DNA from: JAZKBN01 sp040388605
GTDB lineage: Bacteria > Bacteroidota > Bacteroidia > Cytophagales > Flexibacteraceae
Assembly (NCBI GenBank): GCA_040388605.1
Contig: JAZKBN010000083.1
Coordinates: forward strand, 1 to 38,668
Length of the DNA stretch: 38,668 nt
Reading direction: 5' to 3'
The notes beneath the pieces are model-generated. The model searched no databases. It was not told where the DNA came from and saw only the letters and a list, made by a program, of their open reading frames with translations. Both the position numbers and the translations under genes were made by a program. Shown here one piece after another: positions 8,001 to 16,678 of this stretch (its first letter is position 1; the number at the start of each line of letters is the position of its first letter).

Positions 8001-8744
8001 ATGTACGCAGGTAAAAAAGTAGTGGTTGTAATGCCGGCCTATAATGCCGCACTTACCCTCGAGAAAACCTACCGGGAAATTCCAATGGACATTGTTGACG
8101 AAGTGGTAGTGGTAGATGATGCCAGCCGCGACGATACGTCTTCTGTAGCCCGTGCATTGGGCATCAGGCACGTTATCAGGCACGATAAGAATAAAGGATA
8201 CGGCGGCAACCAAAAAACCTGCTACGACAAAGCCCTTGAACTGGGAGCTGATATTGTTATCATGCTTCATCCCGATTACCAATATACCCCGCACCTGATT
8301 ATTGCCATGGTTACCATTATAGGTAACGGCCTTTACCCGGTTGTTTTCGGGTCGAGAATTTTAGGAAAGGGTGCTCTGCGAGGCGGCATGCCCATGTGGA
8401 AATATGCGGCCAACCGATTTTTAACGCTGGCCCAGAACCTGCTCATGAACGAGAAGCTGAGCGAGTACCATACCGGCTACCGCTCATACAGCGCCGAGGT
8501 TTTGCGCAGCATTGCCTATCACCGCAATTCCGACGATTTCGTATTCGACAACCAATGCATTGCCCAAATTTTTCATGCTAAATTCGAAATTGCCGAAATT
8601 ACCTGCCCAACCAAATACTTCGAGGAAGCCAGCTCCATTAACTTTGCCCGAAGCGTAAAATACGGTCTTGGCGTTCTGGGCGTATCGCTCAGGTACTTTT
8701 TTGTATCAAGGCTGGGTTGGGGGAAATGGGATATTTTGGCTTAG
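8001..8744 (+). CDS. Family 2 glycosyltransferase (polyprenol-phosphate sugar transferase type)
   Basis: The 247-residue GT-A protein begins with VVVVMPAYNAALTLEKTY, has the nucleotide-sugar-binding VVVVDDASRDDT, the KGYGGNQKTCYDKAL helix, and LHPDYQY in place of the common DADGQ metal-binding block. That variant is, to my knowledge, normal for a subfamily of DPM1-like enzymes. SEYHTGYRSYS follows. No long membrane domain is present, so it is a DPM1/GtrB-like soluble or peripheral enzyme that would load a sugar on a polyprenyl phosphate. Its partner is probably the GtrA-like protein just upstream. The target polymer is unknown. Confidence 0.85.
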   Translation: MYAGKKVVVVMPAYNAALTLEKTYREIPMDIVDEVVVVDDASRDDTSSVARALGIRHVIRHDKNKGYGGNQKTCYDKALELGADIVIMLHPDYQYTPHLIIAMVTIIGNGLYPVVFGSRILGKGALRGGMPMWKYAANRFLTLAQNLLMNEKLSEYHTGYRSYSAEVLRSIAYHRNSDDFVFDNQCIAQIFHAKFEIAEITCPTKYFEEASSINFARSVKYGLGVLGVSLRYFFVSRLGWGKWDILA

Positions 8745-8762
8745 GCAGGCTTGTTGTTCTGT

Positions 8763-9647
8763 TTAATTCCATTTCATAATAAACCCCAGGTTTATGCCTG
8801 CTCCGTTTATTTTATAAGGGCTGCCTGTGTATGGCCTGTTGTTTTTTATGAGCGGAGTTGTAGTTATATTATAAACATAATCAGTTGAAACCGGCCGTGG
8901 CGCATCTTTGCCGGAAGTGAATTGCTGCGCCGAATAATACCCTGTTCCGCTAAAACTTAATTTGGGATTTCCATCGCCCAAAGCAATACTCACGTAAGGC
9001 TCTCCATACAACCCGCAGCGCCCGAACCAATACCCAAATCGAACCGATGGCCTTAGGTACCAAGGGAAATAACTGAGTCCCATTCCGATATTTCTGCCTG
9101 CACCCCTGCCGTTGTTACTTGCATTCGGGCCAATGAAAATTACGTCGTTAATTAATTGGTAGTCTTCAGTAATATTACCTTCCAGGTTAGTGCCCATATA
9201 TGCAAAGCCATACCCCAGGTTTGGGGTAACAGAAAGCGGACCCTTCCAAACCTCGTAACCGGCACGCGCGAAAATGCTGACACCAAGCGAATAGTTATCA
9301 GCACTGAACGGCAGATACATTTCGCCGTCAAGGCCCAGGAACAAGCCTTTTGGAAACACATAAAAACCGTTCATCAGAATTGAGGCACCAGCCCCTGAAC
9401 CAAAATCGGCAGGTTTCCTTGTTCCGTCAAATGCAGATTCAACCCCATTTTCCGTTTGCAGAAAACTTGAGCCAAGGCCTATACAAAATCGGGAATATGA
9501 AGATCCCAAAGGCCGGAATTTAGTTGTTTGCGGTTTATATGTTGCAGTGGTTATTACAGAATCTGTTTGAAAATCCTGCGCGAAGGCAATTGAACAGGAG
9601 GTAAAAAGCAATAGTGCCAGGCTGGCAGCTGAATATATAAAACGCAT
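8763..9647 (-). CDS. Outer-membrane-type beta protein, tandem paralogue C
   Basis: From the ATG at 9647 the 294-residue protein has a signal peptide (RFIYSAASLALLLF...IAFAQ, cleavage near residue 24). It then shows alternating hydrophobic/polar strands with many Gly and aromatic residues, as in small outer-membrane barrels. It shares with the next two upstream genes a conserved order: FIGPN, N-x-G-R-G-x-G-x-N, a W-x-L-R-P-x-x-R-x-G-Y strand, a G-D-G-N-P loop, GTGYYS, and a final GAGINLGF strand. I know no function for the family. An upstream ATG at 9677 would place ten residues before the signal peptide and is less likely. Confidence 0.7.
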   Translation of the reverse strand: MRFIYSAASLALLLFTSCSIAFAQDFQTDSVITTATYKPQTTKFRPLGSSYSRFCIGLGSSFLQTENGVESAFDGTRKPADFGSGAGASILMNGFYVFPKGLFLGLDGEMYLPFSADNYSLGVSIFARAGYEVWKGPLSVTPNLGYGFAYMGTNLEGNITEDYQLINDVIFIGPNASNNGRGAGRNIGMGLSYFPWYLRPSVRFGYWFGRCGLYGEPYVSIALGDGNPKLSFSGTGYYSAQQFTSGKDAPRPVSTDYVYNITTTPLIKNNRPYTGSPYKINGAGINLGFIMKWN

Positions 9648-9771
9648 AGTTATGGAATTTGTAAAAACCGTTGTCAATATAGTTTTTTACTATTTCCATG
9701 CAAAATCCGTTAGCCGAATAATTTAAATCGCTCTTTTATAAGGTATTAAACAACAGCTTTATAACAACTTA

Positions 9772-10734
9772 TCACCAATTATGAATTTCCAAATAAACCC
9801 CCAGGTTCAAACCTGGCCCGGTTTGTTTTACGTAGCCGCCTTTAAACTTGCTGTTGTTTTTAAGCAGCGGGTTATCTGTTGCTGAAGGGTAAAACCTTGT
9901 TGTAAGTGATTCAGGAGCTTTGGTACTGATTTTATAGTCTTCTGCGTTGTTATATCCCTTTCCTCCCACAACCAATTGCGGGCTGTCGGCGAGTATGGTT
10001 ATACTGTAATACAGGTCTGCAAAAAAGCCCCAATTATTAATAAGGTAACCAATTCTTAAGCCCGGCCTGGCCGAAACCCCGGCGAAGTTCATACTTACAT
10101 TAAGGTTATCGCCTTTGCCCCTGTTTTCAATTAAATTATTAGGTCCTATGAAAATTACATTATTAACGCTTTCAAGGTCAAATGTTTCTTTTCCTTTAAT
10201 TTCGGATTCTACAGTGTACATACCAATGCCCAGCTTAGGCTCAATGTATATATTATTGAAGTCGTAATGATAACCAATACTGAATTGTACCTCACCCCCT
10301 GTGGTTTTGTTTTCGGTACCGGAGTTTGAAAAGCCGCCTAATTCGTAACCAATGACAATGTTCGATTCAAAAACATAATAAGCCAGTGCGCCATAATTTA
10401 GGAACCATGCCGAACCAAAATCTATATTCTTTACATTGTTATTAAAATTTGTTTGCAGGCCTTTTACGGGTTGCTGCATACCTGCTCCGGTATAGAGGCC
10501 AAAGCCCGAATAACTGAAATCACGGTAATACATTCCCGGGGACCTGATTACATCATACGGCGGAAGTTTTTTGCCGGGCGGATAAAGCGTATAGTGATTG
10601 TACCAATTAATAGTGGTAGAATCGCTTACTGTAGAGTCTGTTTGGGCATGAGCGGGCAAAGCATTTACAAGTATAAAAATACTGCAGATAAGCCAGAACA
10701 AGACTTTTAGGCTGTTTGAAGTATGATTGGCCAT
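9772..10734 (-). CDS. Outer-membrane-type beta protein, tandem paralogue B
   Basis: The 320-residue protein has a signal peptide ending in NALPAHAQ and the same series of strand motifs as its two neighbours: FIGPNN, NRGKGDNLNVSMNF, ARPGLRIGYLINNWG, a GKGYNNAEDY loop, NPLLKNNSKF and a final GPGLNLGVYLE strand. An extra DVIRSPGMYYRDFSYSGFGLYTGAG segment follows the signal. It lies 23 bases after paralogue A and 124 bases before paralogue C. The three read as one minus-strand transcription unit, probably made by duplication. The cellular role is unknown. Confidence 0.7.
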   Translation of the reverse strand: MANHTSNSLKVLFWLICSIFILVNALPAHAQTDSTVSDSTTINWYNHYTLYPPGKKLPPYDVIRSPGMYYRDFSYSGFGLYTGAGMQQPVKGLQTNFNNNVKNIDFGSAWFLNYGALAYYVFESNIVIGYELGGFSNSGTENKTTGGEVQFSIGYHYDFNNIYIEPKLGIGMYTVESEIKGKETFDLESVNNVIFIGPNNLIENRGKGDNLNVSMNFAGVSARPGLRIGYLINNWGFFADLYYSITILADSPQLVVGGKGYNNAEDYKISTKAPESLTTRFYPSATDNPLLKNNSKFKGGYVKQTGPGLNLGVYLEIHNW

Positions 10735-10757
10735 AAAAATTGATTCCGGACAAACCT

Positions 10758-11666
10758 TTATAATTTTACATAAATGCCAACTGCAATACCCGGCCCCGAT
10801 ATTTTTACCGGAAGCTCACTGTTTTTAAGACCGTTACTTTTGTAAAACGGGGTGGTTTCGGCGTTGTAATCATATTTAACAGTTACCGGTTTGGGATCAT
10901 AAGCCCCCTGATAATATATATCTGAATAATAGCCTCGGCCAACCAAGGTTACAGCCGGGTTGCCGTTTGTGAGCGGAACATTGTAAAAAATATCGGCAAA
11001 GAGCCCGAAGGTGCTGAATGTGTAGCCGGCCCTTAAACCCGGACGCAGAATCCAGGTATCGGTACGTATGCTCATATTAATATTTTCGCCATAGCCCCGG
11101 CCCTTGTTTGTGTTATCGGGCCCAATGAAAATTACGGTATGGTCTACCATATAATCAGGGGTTTCGAAGTTAACGATATGGGTATTTACAGAGCTGATAC
11201 CAAAACCCATATTCGGGGTAAGGCTCCATTTGTTTTTGCATACCTCGTAACCTATTTTAGATAAAAATGAAGCTCCGCCTGAAAAGTTTGTAGTGCTGTT
11301 CCTTATAAGGGCTTCTATTTCAAGGCTCATAAAAACACCTTTTGCATTCACCCTGAATGCCCCGAATGCGCCAAGCGCGTGCAAACCCGAGCCTAAATCG
11401 GCATCTTTTACCTGGTTGTTAAAATTGGTTTTAAGGCCGGATGCGTTATTCAGCAGGCTTGCGCCGGAACTGAAGCTGAAGCCTGAATGGCTCTTGCCCA
11501 AGGGCTTAAAACGAGTGTCAGTACCTTTTCCGGCCGAGTCTGCTTTAACAGAATCGGGCAGGGCAGGGTTGCCGATGCTGCCTTGTGAGTATGCTGCATT
11601 GCCGTTTACCAACACTGTAAGGCATAAGGCAAGGCAATAAATAAGTGATGTTGAAAAATAGCGCAT
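10758..11666 (-). CDS. Outer-membrane-type beta protein, tandem paralogue A (first of three)
   Basis: The 302-residue protein begins with a clear signal peptide (MRYFSTSLIYCLALCLTVLV...AAYSQ). It shares with the two downstream genes the motifs PLGKSHSGF, FNNQVKDADLGSG, SLTPNMGFGIS, FIGPDN, NKGRGYGENINMS, LRPGLRAGY and GYYSD, and ends with GPGIAVGIYVKL. The repeated FIGPN motif and the LRP-x-x-R-x-G-Y strand are the best family markers. Strand spacing suggests a porin-like or OmpA-like barrel of about 10-12 strands, but this is inference. As first gene of the run it probably carries the shared promoter; I could not identify one with confidence. Confidence 0.7.
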   Translation of the reverse strand: MRYFSTSLIYCLALCLTVLVNGNAAYSQGSIGNPALPDSVKADSAGKGTDTRFKPLGKSHSGFSFSSGASLLNNASGLKTNFNNQVKDADLGSGLHALGAFGAFRVNAKGVFMSLEIEALIRNSTTNFSGGASFLSKIGYEVCKNKWSLTPNMGFGISSVNTHIVNFETPDYMVDHTVIFIGPDNTNKGRGYGENINMSIRTDTWILRPGLRAGYTFSTFGLFADIFYNVPLTNGNPAVTLVGRGYYSDIYYQGAYDPKPVTVKYDYNAETTPFYKSNGLKNSELPVKISGPGIAVGIYVKL

Positions 11667-11836
11667 AAGTAAAATGTGTATAAAACAGGCTGCTAATTTA
11701 TTTTATCTTTTTGGTAATACAATGCAGGCAGCCAATAAGTAATTTGTTTGAGGAATCAGATCCCGCCTAAATTTTATTTGCAGTCTTTCAGGCCCTTGTT
11801 TAAATGCCCGCAATGAATTTCCGGTATTGAAGCCGT

Positions 11837-11861
11837 AAAAAAAGCGGGCCATACGGCCCGC
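11837..11861 (-). terminator. Rho-independent terminator of the sigma-factor partner gene
   Basis: GCGGGCC (11844-11850) pairs with GGCCCGC (11855-11861) around a 4-base loop. On the minus strand the stem is followed by seven T residues (11843-11837). It lies 52 bases beyond the stop of the 586-residue gene. Confidence 0.9.
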
Positions 11862-11912
11862 CTGAAAAAGTACACCGGGTTCAGGCAACCCAAGCGTTAA
11901 TGTATTTAATAC

Positions 11913-13673
11913 TTACAGTATAAACCTGTAAGTAAAGTTAAGCCCGGCGGTATAGGGGCGCAATGCAAGCGGTTCGCGGGCCTTGTAAGAACTGTAAATG
12001 AAATAGTTCAGGGTTGGCTCTATCATGAGGCGGGTACGCGGAGTAGGCGATATAACATAGCCTGCGCTGAAGTTCAGGCTGGTGTTAATTTGCTCCAATG
12101 GGGTATCGGCATCAGGGAAAATAAAGGTTTCGCTTACATCGCCGTCTACTGATTTGTTGGTGCGGCCCTGTACAAGCACATTCACATTGGCCCCCGCAGA
12201 AAAACGCAGGCGTTTTGCAGGTCCGCTGTATATGGCTAAAGCGCTTTGCAAGCCACCGTAGGTATATTTACTGTCGGTGGTAATATGTTGCGATGCATAT
12301 ACAGGCTTCACTATTTGTGCATTGTTATCGGCATTATCCACGAGGGCATAGGTTTTAATCTGAGTGCCGGTAAGGTTGTATTCAAGCTGCTCATTTACCT
12401 GCGATACACAGAGGCCAAGTGTTATTTCGGCAGGAAGTCCACCGATTTTAATGCCTTGGTAAGCAGTGCGTAAACCGGCTTCGGCGCTTATGCGGCTTTT
12501 GCTTGCTTCATCTTTACGGCTAACCTGCTGCACCAGCAGATCGTCGCCACGGTTTGGCTGAAGGCGGTTAAAGCGGTATCGAGGTAATACCCATGCATCA
12601 ATTGCCCAGTTATGTTGGTTGGCAGGCTTAGGTGCAGCCGGGGCTGTTGTTGCAACTTCCGCAACTTTAGCCGTCTCAGCAGTTTCGGGTAATTGTGCAA
12701 CAACCGGCTTTTCAGCTTCAGGTGTGGCAGCAGCAGGCTCAATTAAAGATTCAGCATCGCCTGTAATTTCGGCAGATGCAGGAGCCTGAGGGTTTGTATT
12801 GCTGATAATTGCAGCAGGATTTGCTTCTGTAGTTACAGCTTTGCCGGTTGGGTCGCTTATTGTGTTTTCTGCTTTGTGCCCTGAATTATTCAAAGCTATG
12901 CCGGACAATGGCTCGGCAGCAGAAACAGTCTGCGATGTTTCTGATTTACGGCGGTTTCTTTTTGCTGACTTACGCGATGCTGTTGCAACAGCATTTCCGG
13001 CAGGTAATGAGGCAGGTGCGGTACCGGCCGAGGTTACATTTTCAGATTCAGGATCAGAACCTGCATGTTTAGACCCCTCATGCGGGTTCAGCAGGGCCAG
13101 GTTACCGGCTGTACCTGCAGGTACAGGATTACGAACTTTACCCCCCGATGATTTACCCGATGCAGGGTTAGCGGCTTTGGTATCAGAACTGCCTGGTTTT
13201 ACAGTTTGTTGGGCCGACTTTGCGCTGCTTTCTTTAGGGGCCTTGGTATCAGCCTTACTGTTGGTGTTGGCCTGGTCAGTATTGTTGTTATTATTCAGCC
13301 TGCCTGCAGATGTTGAGGCCGGGGCCTTATCAGGGTTTTGCGTTACAGTACTTTGACCTTCTGTTGCCCTAAGCGGGGCATGGCTGTTTTGCAGCTTGCT
13401 CCCGGGTTTATTGGTTTCTGAACTTGCAAGTCCGCCCCCGCGGGTGTCAAGCTCAGGTACAAGGCGAAGGAGCAGCGTTGCAGTGGTTAATGCCAGGACT
13501 AATGCCGCAGCAATGCCATAGACAATGCGGCGGAATCTGGTTCCGTGCAGGTCTTCGTCTATTTTTTGCCAGCCGCCGGGGGGCGGGGGAGGCGTATAAC
13601 CTTTGAGCTTTTGCCTGAGCAGGGCGTCAAAGGGGTCTTGTTCTTCCGGGTTATCCTTGCTGTTCAGCGACAT
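11913..13673 (-). CDS. Sigma-factor-linked membrane protein: cytoplasmic N-terminus, TM, disordered linker, barrel-like C-terminus
   Basis: The 586-residue protein starts with a short cytoplasmic segment (DPFDALLRQKLKGYTPPP, GGWQKIDEDL) of a kind common in Bacteroidota proteins encoded after ECF sigma genes. One TM helix follows (about 49-71). Residues about 75-350 are Ala/Ser/Thr/Pro/Asn/Lys-rich with no secondary structure signature. From 354 to the end (WAIDAWVLPRYRF ... LNFTYRFIL) there are amphipathic strands ending in an aromatic-rich strand, like an outer-membrane beta domain. It overlaps the sigma gene by 23 bases. I infer an anti-sigma or signalling role for the N-terminus; this is not proven. 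It is probably not a transporter. Confidence 0.7.
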   Translation of the reverse strand: MSLNSKDNPEEQDPFDALLRQKLKGYTPPPPPGGWQKIDEDLHGTRFRRIVYGIAAALVLALTTATLLLRLVPELDTRGGGLASSETNKPGSKLQNSHAPLRATEGQSTVTQNPDKAPASTSAGRLNNNNNTDQANTNSKADTKAPKESSAKSAQQTVKPGSSDTKAANPASGKSSGGKVRNPVPAGTAGNLALLNPHEGSKHAGSDPESENVTSAGTAPASLPAGNAVATASRKSAKRNRRKSETSQTVSAAEPLSGIALNNSGHKAENTISDPTGKAVTTEANPAAIISNTNPQAPASAEITGDAESLIEPAAATPEAEKPVVAQLPETAETAKVAEVATTAPAAPKPANQHNWAIDAWVLPRYRFNRLQPNRGDDLLVQQVSRKDEASKSRISAEAGLRTAYQGIKIGGLPAEITLGLCVSQVNEQLEYNLTGTQIKTYALVDNADNNAQIVKPVYASQHITTDSKYTYGGLQSALAIYSGPAKRLRFSAGANVNVLVQGRTNKSVDGDVSETFIFPDADTPLEQINTSLNFSAGYVISPTPRTRLMIEPTLNYFIYSSYKAREPLALRPYTAGLNFTYRFIL

Positions 13674-14214
13674 AGTCAGATGAATGGTGCTTCAGGAGCG
13701 ATTTTTTCAGGTAAGCCCTGGCTTTAGCCAGTTGAGATTTTGAGGTGCCTTCGGATATTCCGAGCATCTCTGATATTTCTTTATGCCCGTAGCCTTCAAT
13801 TGCGAAAAGGTTAAATACCATACGGTAACCTTCGGGCAGGCGGGCAATTAAGTCGAGGAGTTCATCGGCGTCTATTTGGCTTAAAGTGTCCTGGTCGCTT
13901 TGGGGCATATCTCCCGCATCTTCCAGGTCGCCGTGGTAATAGCGCTTCTTGTTTTTATGGAAATGGTTAATGGCCGTGTTTACAAATATGTGCTTCATCC
14001 AGCCTTCGAAGCTGCCGGCGCCTTTGTAAGCCTGCATGTTTTTGAATACTTTAATAAAGGCATCATGAAAAATGTCTTCAGCCTCGAAGCTTGTGTAGGC
14101 GTAGCGCAGGCAAATTCCCATCATCACAGAGCCGTACTTGTTGTACAGCGCCTCCTGATAACGGGCTTTGTTTGCTTTGCAGCCCTCAATAAGCTCTTCC
14201 TCGGTGAAGTTCAA
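13651..14214 (-). CDS. ECF-family RNA polymerase sigma factor
   Basis: The 187-residue protein has both ECF sigma domains. Region 2 is seen in LYNKYGSVMMGICLRYA, then EAEDIFHDAFIKVFKNM (the -10 recognition helix area) and FEGWMKHIFVNTAINHF. Region 4 is LPEGYRMVFNLFAIEGYGH followed by KEISEMLGISEGTSKSQLAKAR, the helix-turn-helix for -35 recognition. The length is typical. Its end overlaps the start of the 586-residue membrane protein by 23 bases, so translation of the two is probably coupled, as expected for a sigma factor and its controlling partner. The lipoprotein gene lies 142 bases upstream on the same strand. Confidence 0.93.
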   Translation of the reverse strand: MNFTEEELIEGCKANKARYQEALYNKYGSVMMGICLRYAYTSFEAEDIFHDAFIKVFKNMQAYKGAGSFEGWMKHIFVNTAINHFHKNKKRYYHGDLEDAGDMPQSDQDTLSQIDADELLDLIARLPEGYRMVFNLFAIEGYGHKEISEMLGISEGTSKSQLAKARAYLKKSLLKHHSSDYVAEQQG

Positions 14215-14356
14215 TGCCTTAGGGTATTAAAGTGTCATGGTAAATGCGTTGGGGTGGTAATCAGTAAAGAGCCGAATGAATTTGCTTCGGCACGAATTGA
14301 GCGGGTCCTGTGCCGCTTACAGGCGGCATATATTAAATCAGGCTGTTTGTCTTGTT

Positions 14357-15388
14357 TTAATGGTTGCCAACCGCAGGAGCTGCCGAAGGACGTGGCGTAA
14401 CTACCGATGGCAGGAACTGAATATAAACTATACCTGTATCAAGCTTGGCAGGGTTTGAATAATTCCTGGCAGTGTACATCAGGCTGTCGGTGTTTTTTTC
14501 GTCGGCATCGGCAGGGAATGTATATATAAAGCTGTTAGCCCCCACAAGCGATGTAATGGCTCCCTGGGTATAACGCAGCCTGTGTGCCTGTAAGCTGCTC
14601 ATGTCAATATCTTTAGGGCAGAACCTGTCGTTAAGCAAGAGGCTTTCCCATGAAATAACAGCCCTACCTTTATCTATTGAAAACTGCATCACATCGTTTA
14701 ACAATGCAAAACGTGAAGGACATTCAGAACTGAAGCTTACTGTAAAATATACCCTGGCACTTTCAGTTTTATTGCCGCGGGTTACCTGGTAAACCAATGA
14801 ATCTTTACCGGTGAAGTTGAGTTCGGGTGTATATTTCCACTCTTTGCCGTTTATAGCTATTTCACCGTGGGCAGGGTAAGTATAGATTTTTGAGGTGTAA
14901 ATGCCGCAAAGCTCATCGTTACTGTATGGCGAAAACATGTTCCACTCATTTTGTATTACGTTGGTTATTCTGTCGTTTTGGAGCCTTATGGTACAGTTGG
15001 CCGAATCTATTACAGTAATATTAACAGTTGCAGAAGAGGTTTTGCCGTTTTGGGCAATGGTATATTCAAAATAATCTTTTCCTACAAAATCGGCATTGGG
15101 GAAATAAACAAAGCCGGGGAAGGTGGGGCTGCTTTCAACACGCCCGTTCTGCGGGGTTTTGGGCGAAAGAATTACGCTGCCCTCGCTTGCAATATCATTA
15201 TTCAAAACCTGAATAACTACAGAGCTGTTGGCATAAACCCTTGCGCTGTCGTTTTTGGCAGTAAGTTGCGTTACAACCAATTTACGCGCATCATCATCTA
15301 CCTTGTTGCAGCCTGAAAGCAGGAAAAACGGCAGCAACGCCAATAGGCCCGAGGATAGGAGAAAGGTGTATTTGTAGAAAATCTTCAT
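14357..15388 (-). CDS. Lipoprotein with tandem cadherin/Ig-like domains
   Basis: The 343-residue protein has a lipoprotein signal peptide (LPFFLLSGC, lipidated Cys27). At least two clear domains of the cadherin-like/VCBS type follow: one around VLNNDIASEGSV ... GFVYFPNADFVGKDYFEYTI, the next around AINGKEWKYTPELNFTGKDSLVYQV. A third, weaker one ends in DSLMYTARNYSNPA. Such tandem domains are usual in Bacteroidota surface lipoproteins and give no specific function. It precedes the sigma factor gene on the same strand and could be part of the same surface-sensing module or a regulon member. Confidence 0.75.
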   Translation of the reverse strand: MKIFYKYTFLLSSGLLALLPFFLLSGCNKVDDDARKLVVTQLTAKNDSARVYANSSVVIQVLNNDIASEGSVILSPKTPQNGRVESSPTFPGFVYFPNADFVGKDYFEYTIAQNGKTSSATVNITVIDSANCTIRLQNDRITNVIQNEWNMFSPYSNDELCGIYTSKIYTYPAHGEIAINGKEWKYTPELNFTGKDSLVYQVTRGNKTESARVYFTVSFSSECPSRFALLNDVMQFSIDKGRAVISWESLLLNDRFCPKDIDMSSLQAHRLRYTQGAITSLVGANSFIYTFPADADEKNTDSLMYTARNYSNPAKLDTGIVYIQFLPSVVTPRPSAAPAVGNH

Positions 15389-15664
15389 GTTATATGAATT
15401 GTATCCGCCGGTTTACATTGCCTGCAGGCTTGGTAAGCCGGCCAACGAAAAAGGAACACAAGTATGTACAGTAGCAAGACAGCAAATGCATTTAAAAGGT
15501 TGCCTGGCACCTGTAAAATAATATGATTACAGCACCCGGCGCAGTTTCATGGTATTCGTTCGGTTAAATTTATTTATATTTTGCCCCTGAAACAAATAAG
15601 ATTGCAGCCGGGCAGCTGCACAGGCCCTTAAAAGCGCTGCTGCAAACTTAAGGGCTGTTCAAAA

Positions 15665-16456
15665 ATGAAGATATTGCCGAAAACAGTTTTTCCGTCTTTT
15701 TTACTGGTTATCAGCCTTTTCGGCTTTGGGCATACCCCCTTGCATCGTTCCGACAGGGCTGTTAAGGTAATTGTAATAGATGCCGGGCATGGCGGCAAAG
15801 ACCCGGGCTGCCACGGCGCTAAGGTTAATGAGCGCGATATTACCCTGAAGGTTGCCCTGAATGTAGGCAGGCTCATTAAAGAGAATTTAAAAGACGTAAA
15901 AGTAATTTACACCCGCAGCACCGACGTTTTTATTCCCCTGCACGACCGCGCCGATATTGCCAATAAAAACCACGCCGACCTTTTTATAAGCATACATTGC
16001 AACAGCAGCCCCGCAAAAATAAACGGCAGCGAAACCTATGTGATGGGCCTGCATACCGGCGAAGGAAACCTTGAAGTGGCCAAGCGCGAGAACTCGGTAA
16101 TTTTAAAAGAAGAGAATTATATGCAGAAGTACGACGGCTTCGACCCGAACTCGCCGTTGGCGCACATACTCTTTTCCAATATGCAGAATGCACACCTGGA
16201 GCGCAGCCTTAACCTGGCAGAACGCATTGAAGGGCAATTTAAAAACCGCATGGGCAGGCACAGCAGGGGCGTACGGCAGGCCGGCTTTATAGTGCTTTGG
16301 AAAACCGCCATGCCCAGCGTATTGGTTGAAATAGGTTACCTAACCGATGCCAAAGACGAAAAATACCTGAAAAGCGATAAAGGGCAGGACTTAATTTCTT
16401 CTGCCGTTTTCAGGGCAGTGAGAGATTACAAGGCCGAAATGGAAGATGATGAGTAG
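15665..16456 (+). CDS. N-acetylmuramoyl-L-alanine amidase (Amidase_3 family)
   Basis: The 263-residue protein cleaves the amide bond between MurNAc and the peptide stem of peptidoglycan. It starts with a signal peptide (about 1-23) and is then a single AmiC-type catalytic domain. Zinc ligands are visible: His42 in DAGHGG, Glu56 in VNERDIT and His111 in FISIHCNS. The catalytic Glu222 lies in PSVLVEIGYLTDAKDE. The insert between 120 and 165 (YVMGLHTGEG...) is usual in Bacteroidota members. No cell-wall-binding domain is present, so localisation depends on partners. It is divergent from the lipoprotein gene at 14357-15388 (276-base gap). Confidence 0.93.
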   Translation: MKILPKTVFPSFLLVISLFGFGHTPLHRSDRAVKVIVIDAGHGGKDPGCHGAKVNERDITLKVALNVGRLIKENLKDVKVIYTRSTDVFIPLHDRADIANKNHADLFISIHCNSSPAKINGSETYVMGLHTGEGNLEVAKRENSVILKEENYMQKYDGFDPNSPLAHILFSNMQNAHLERSLNLAERIEGQFKNRMGRHSRGVRQAGFIVLWKTAMPSVLVEIGYLTDAKDEKYLKSDKGQDLISSAVFRAVRDYKAEMEDDE

Positions 16457-16463
16457 GTAGGTT

Positions 16464-16661
16464 TTATTGTTGTTGTTTAGTAACACCCGGCGCAGTTTCC
16501 TTAATTGTGGTATCAGGTTTCCCCATTAGCACACTAATTATTCCGGTTAATCCAGCTATGCCACCGACCCCGGCAACAACGCCTGTGATAGCTAAGTCTT
16601 TAGTGAGAATGCCTGTAACAGCAGGTATAACTATGGCGCTTATAATAATAGAATAACTCAT
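16464..16661 (-). CDS. Two-helix membrane part of a frameshifted DUF2335-like protein
   Basis: Read from the ATG at 16661 it is 65 residues: two hydrophobic helices (about 4-18 and 24-46) and a short polar tail ending in KQQQ. The same frame is open upstream of that ATG and reads KITYRGQL straight into the helix. Arg-Gly-Gln just before the membrane pair is, to my knowledge, typical of DUF2335 proteins, whose N-terminal half is encoded by the preceding ORF (16679-16954) in another frame. I think the two ORFs are one gene of about 163 residues split by a 1-base change in the A4 run near 16680-16683. An independent short membrane protein is the alternative. Confidence 0.5.
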   Translation of the reverse strand: MSYSIIISAIVIPAVTGILTKDLAITGVVAGVGGIAGLTGIISVLMGKPDTTIKETAPGVTKQQQ

Positions 16662-16678
16662 TAATTGGCCTCGGTATG

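Noticed and set aside
8265..8285. Loss of the DxD metal-binding motif in the glycosyltransferase (LHPDYQY)
   Set aside because: To my knowledge this is the normal form in a subfamily of DPM1-like glycosyltransferases, so the enzyme need not be inactive.
11703..11888. 61-residue minus-strand ORF
   Set aside because: It contains the terminator at 11837-11861, has no domain-like sequence and no support from spacing.
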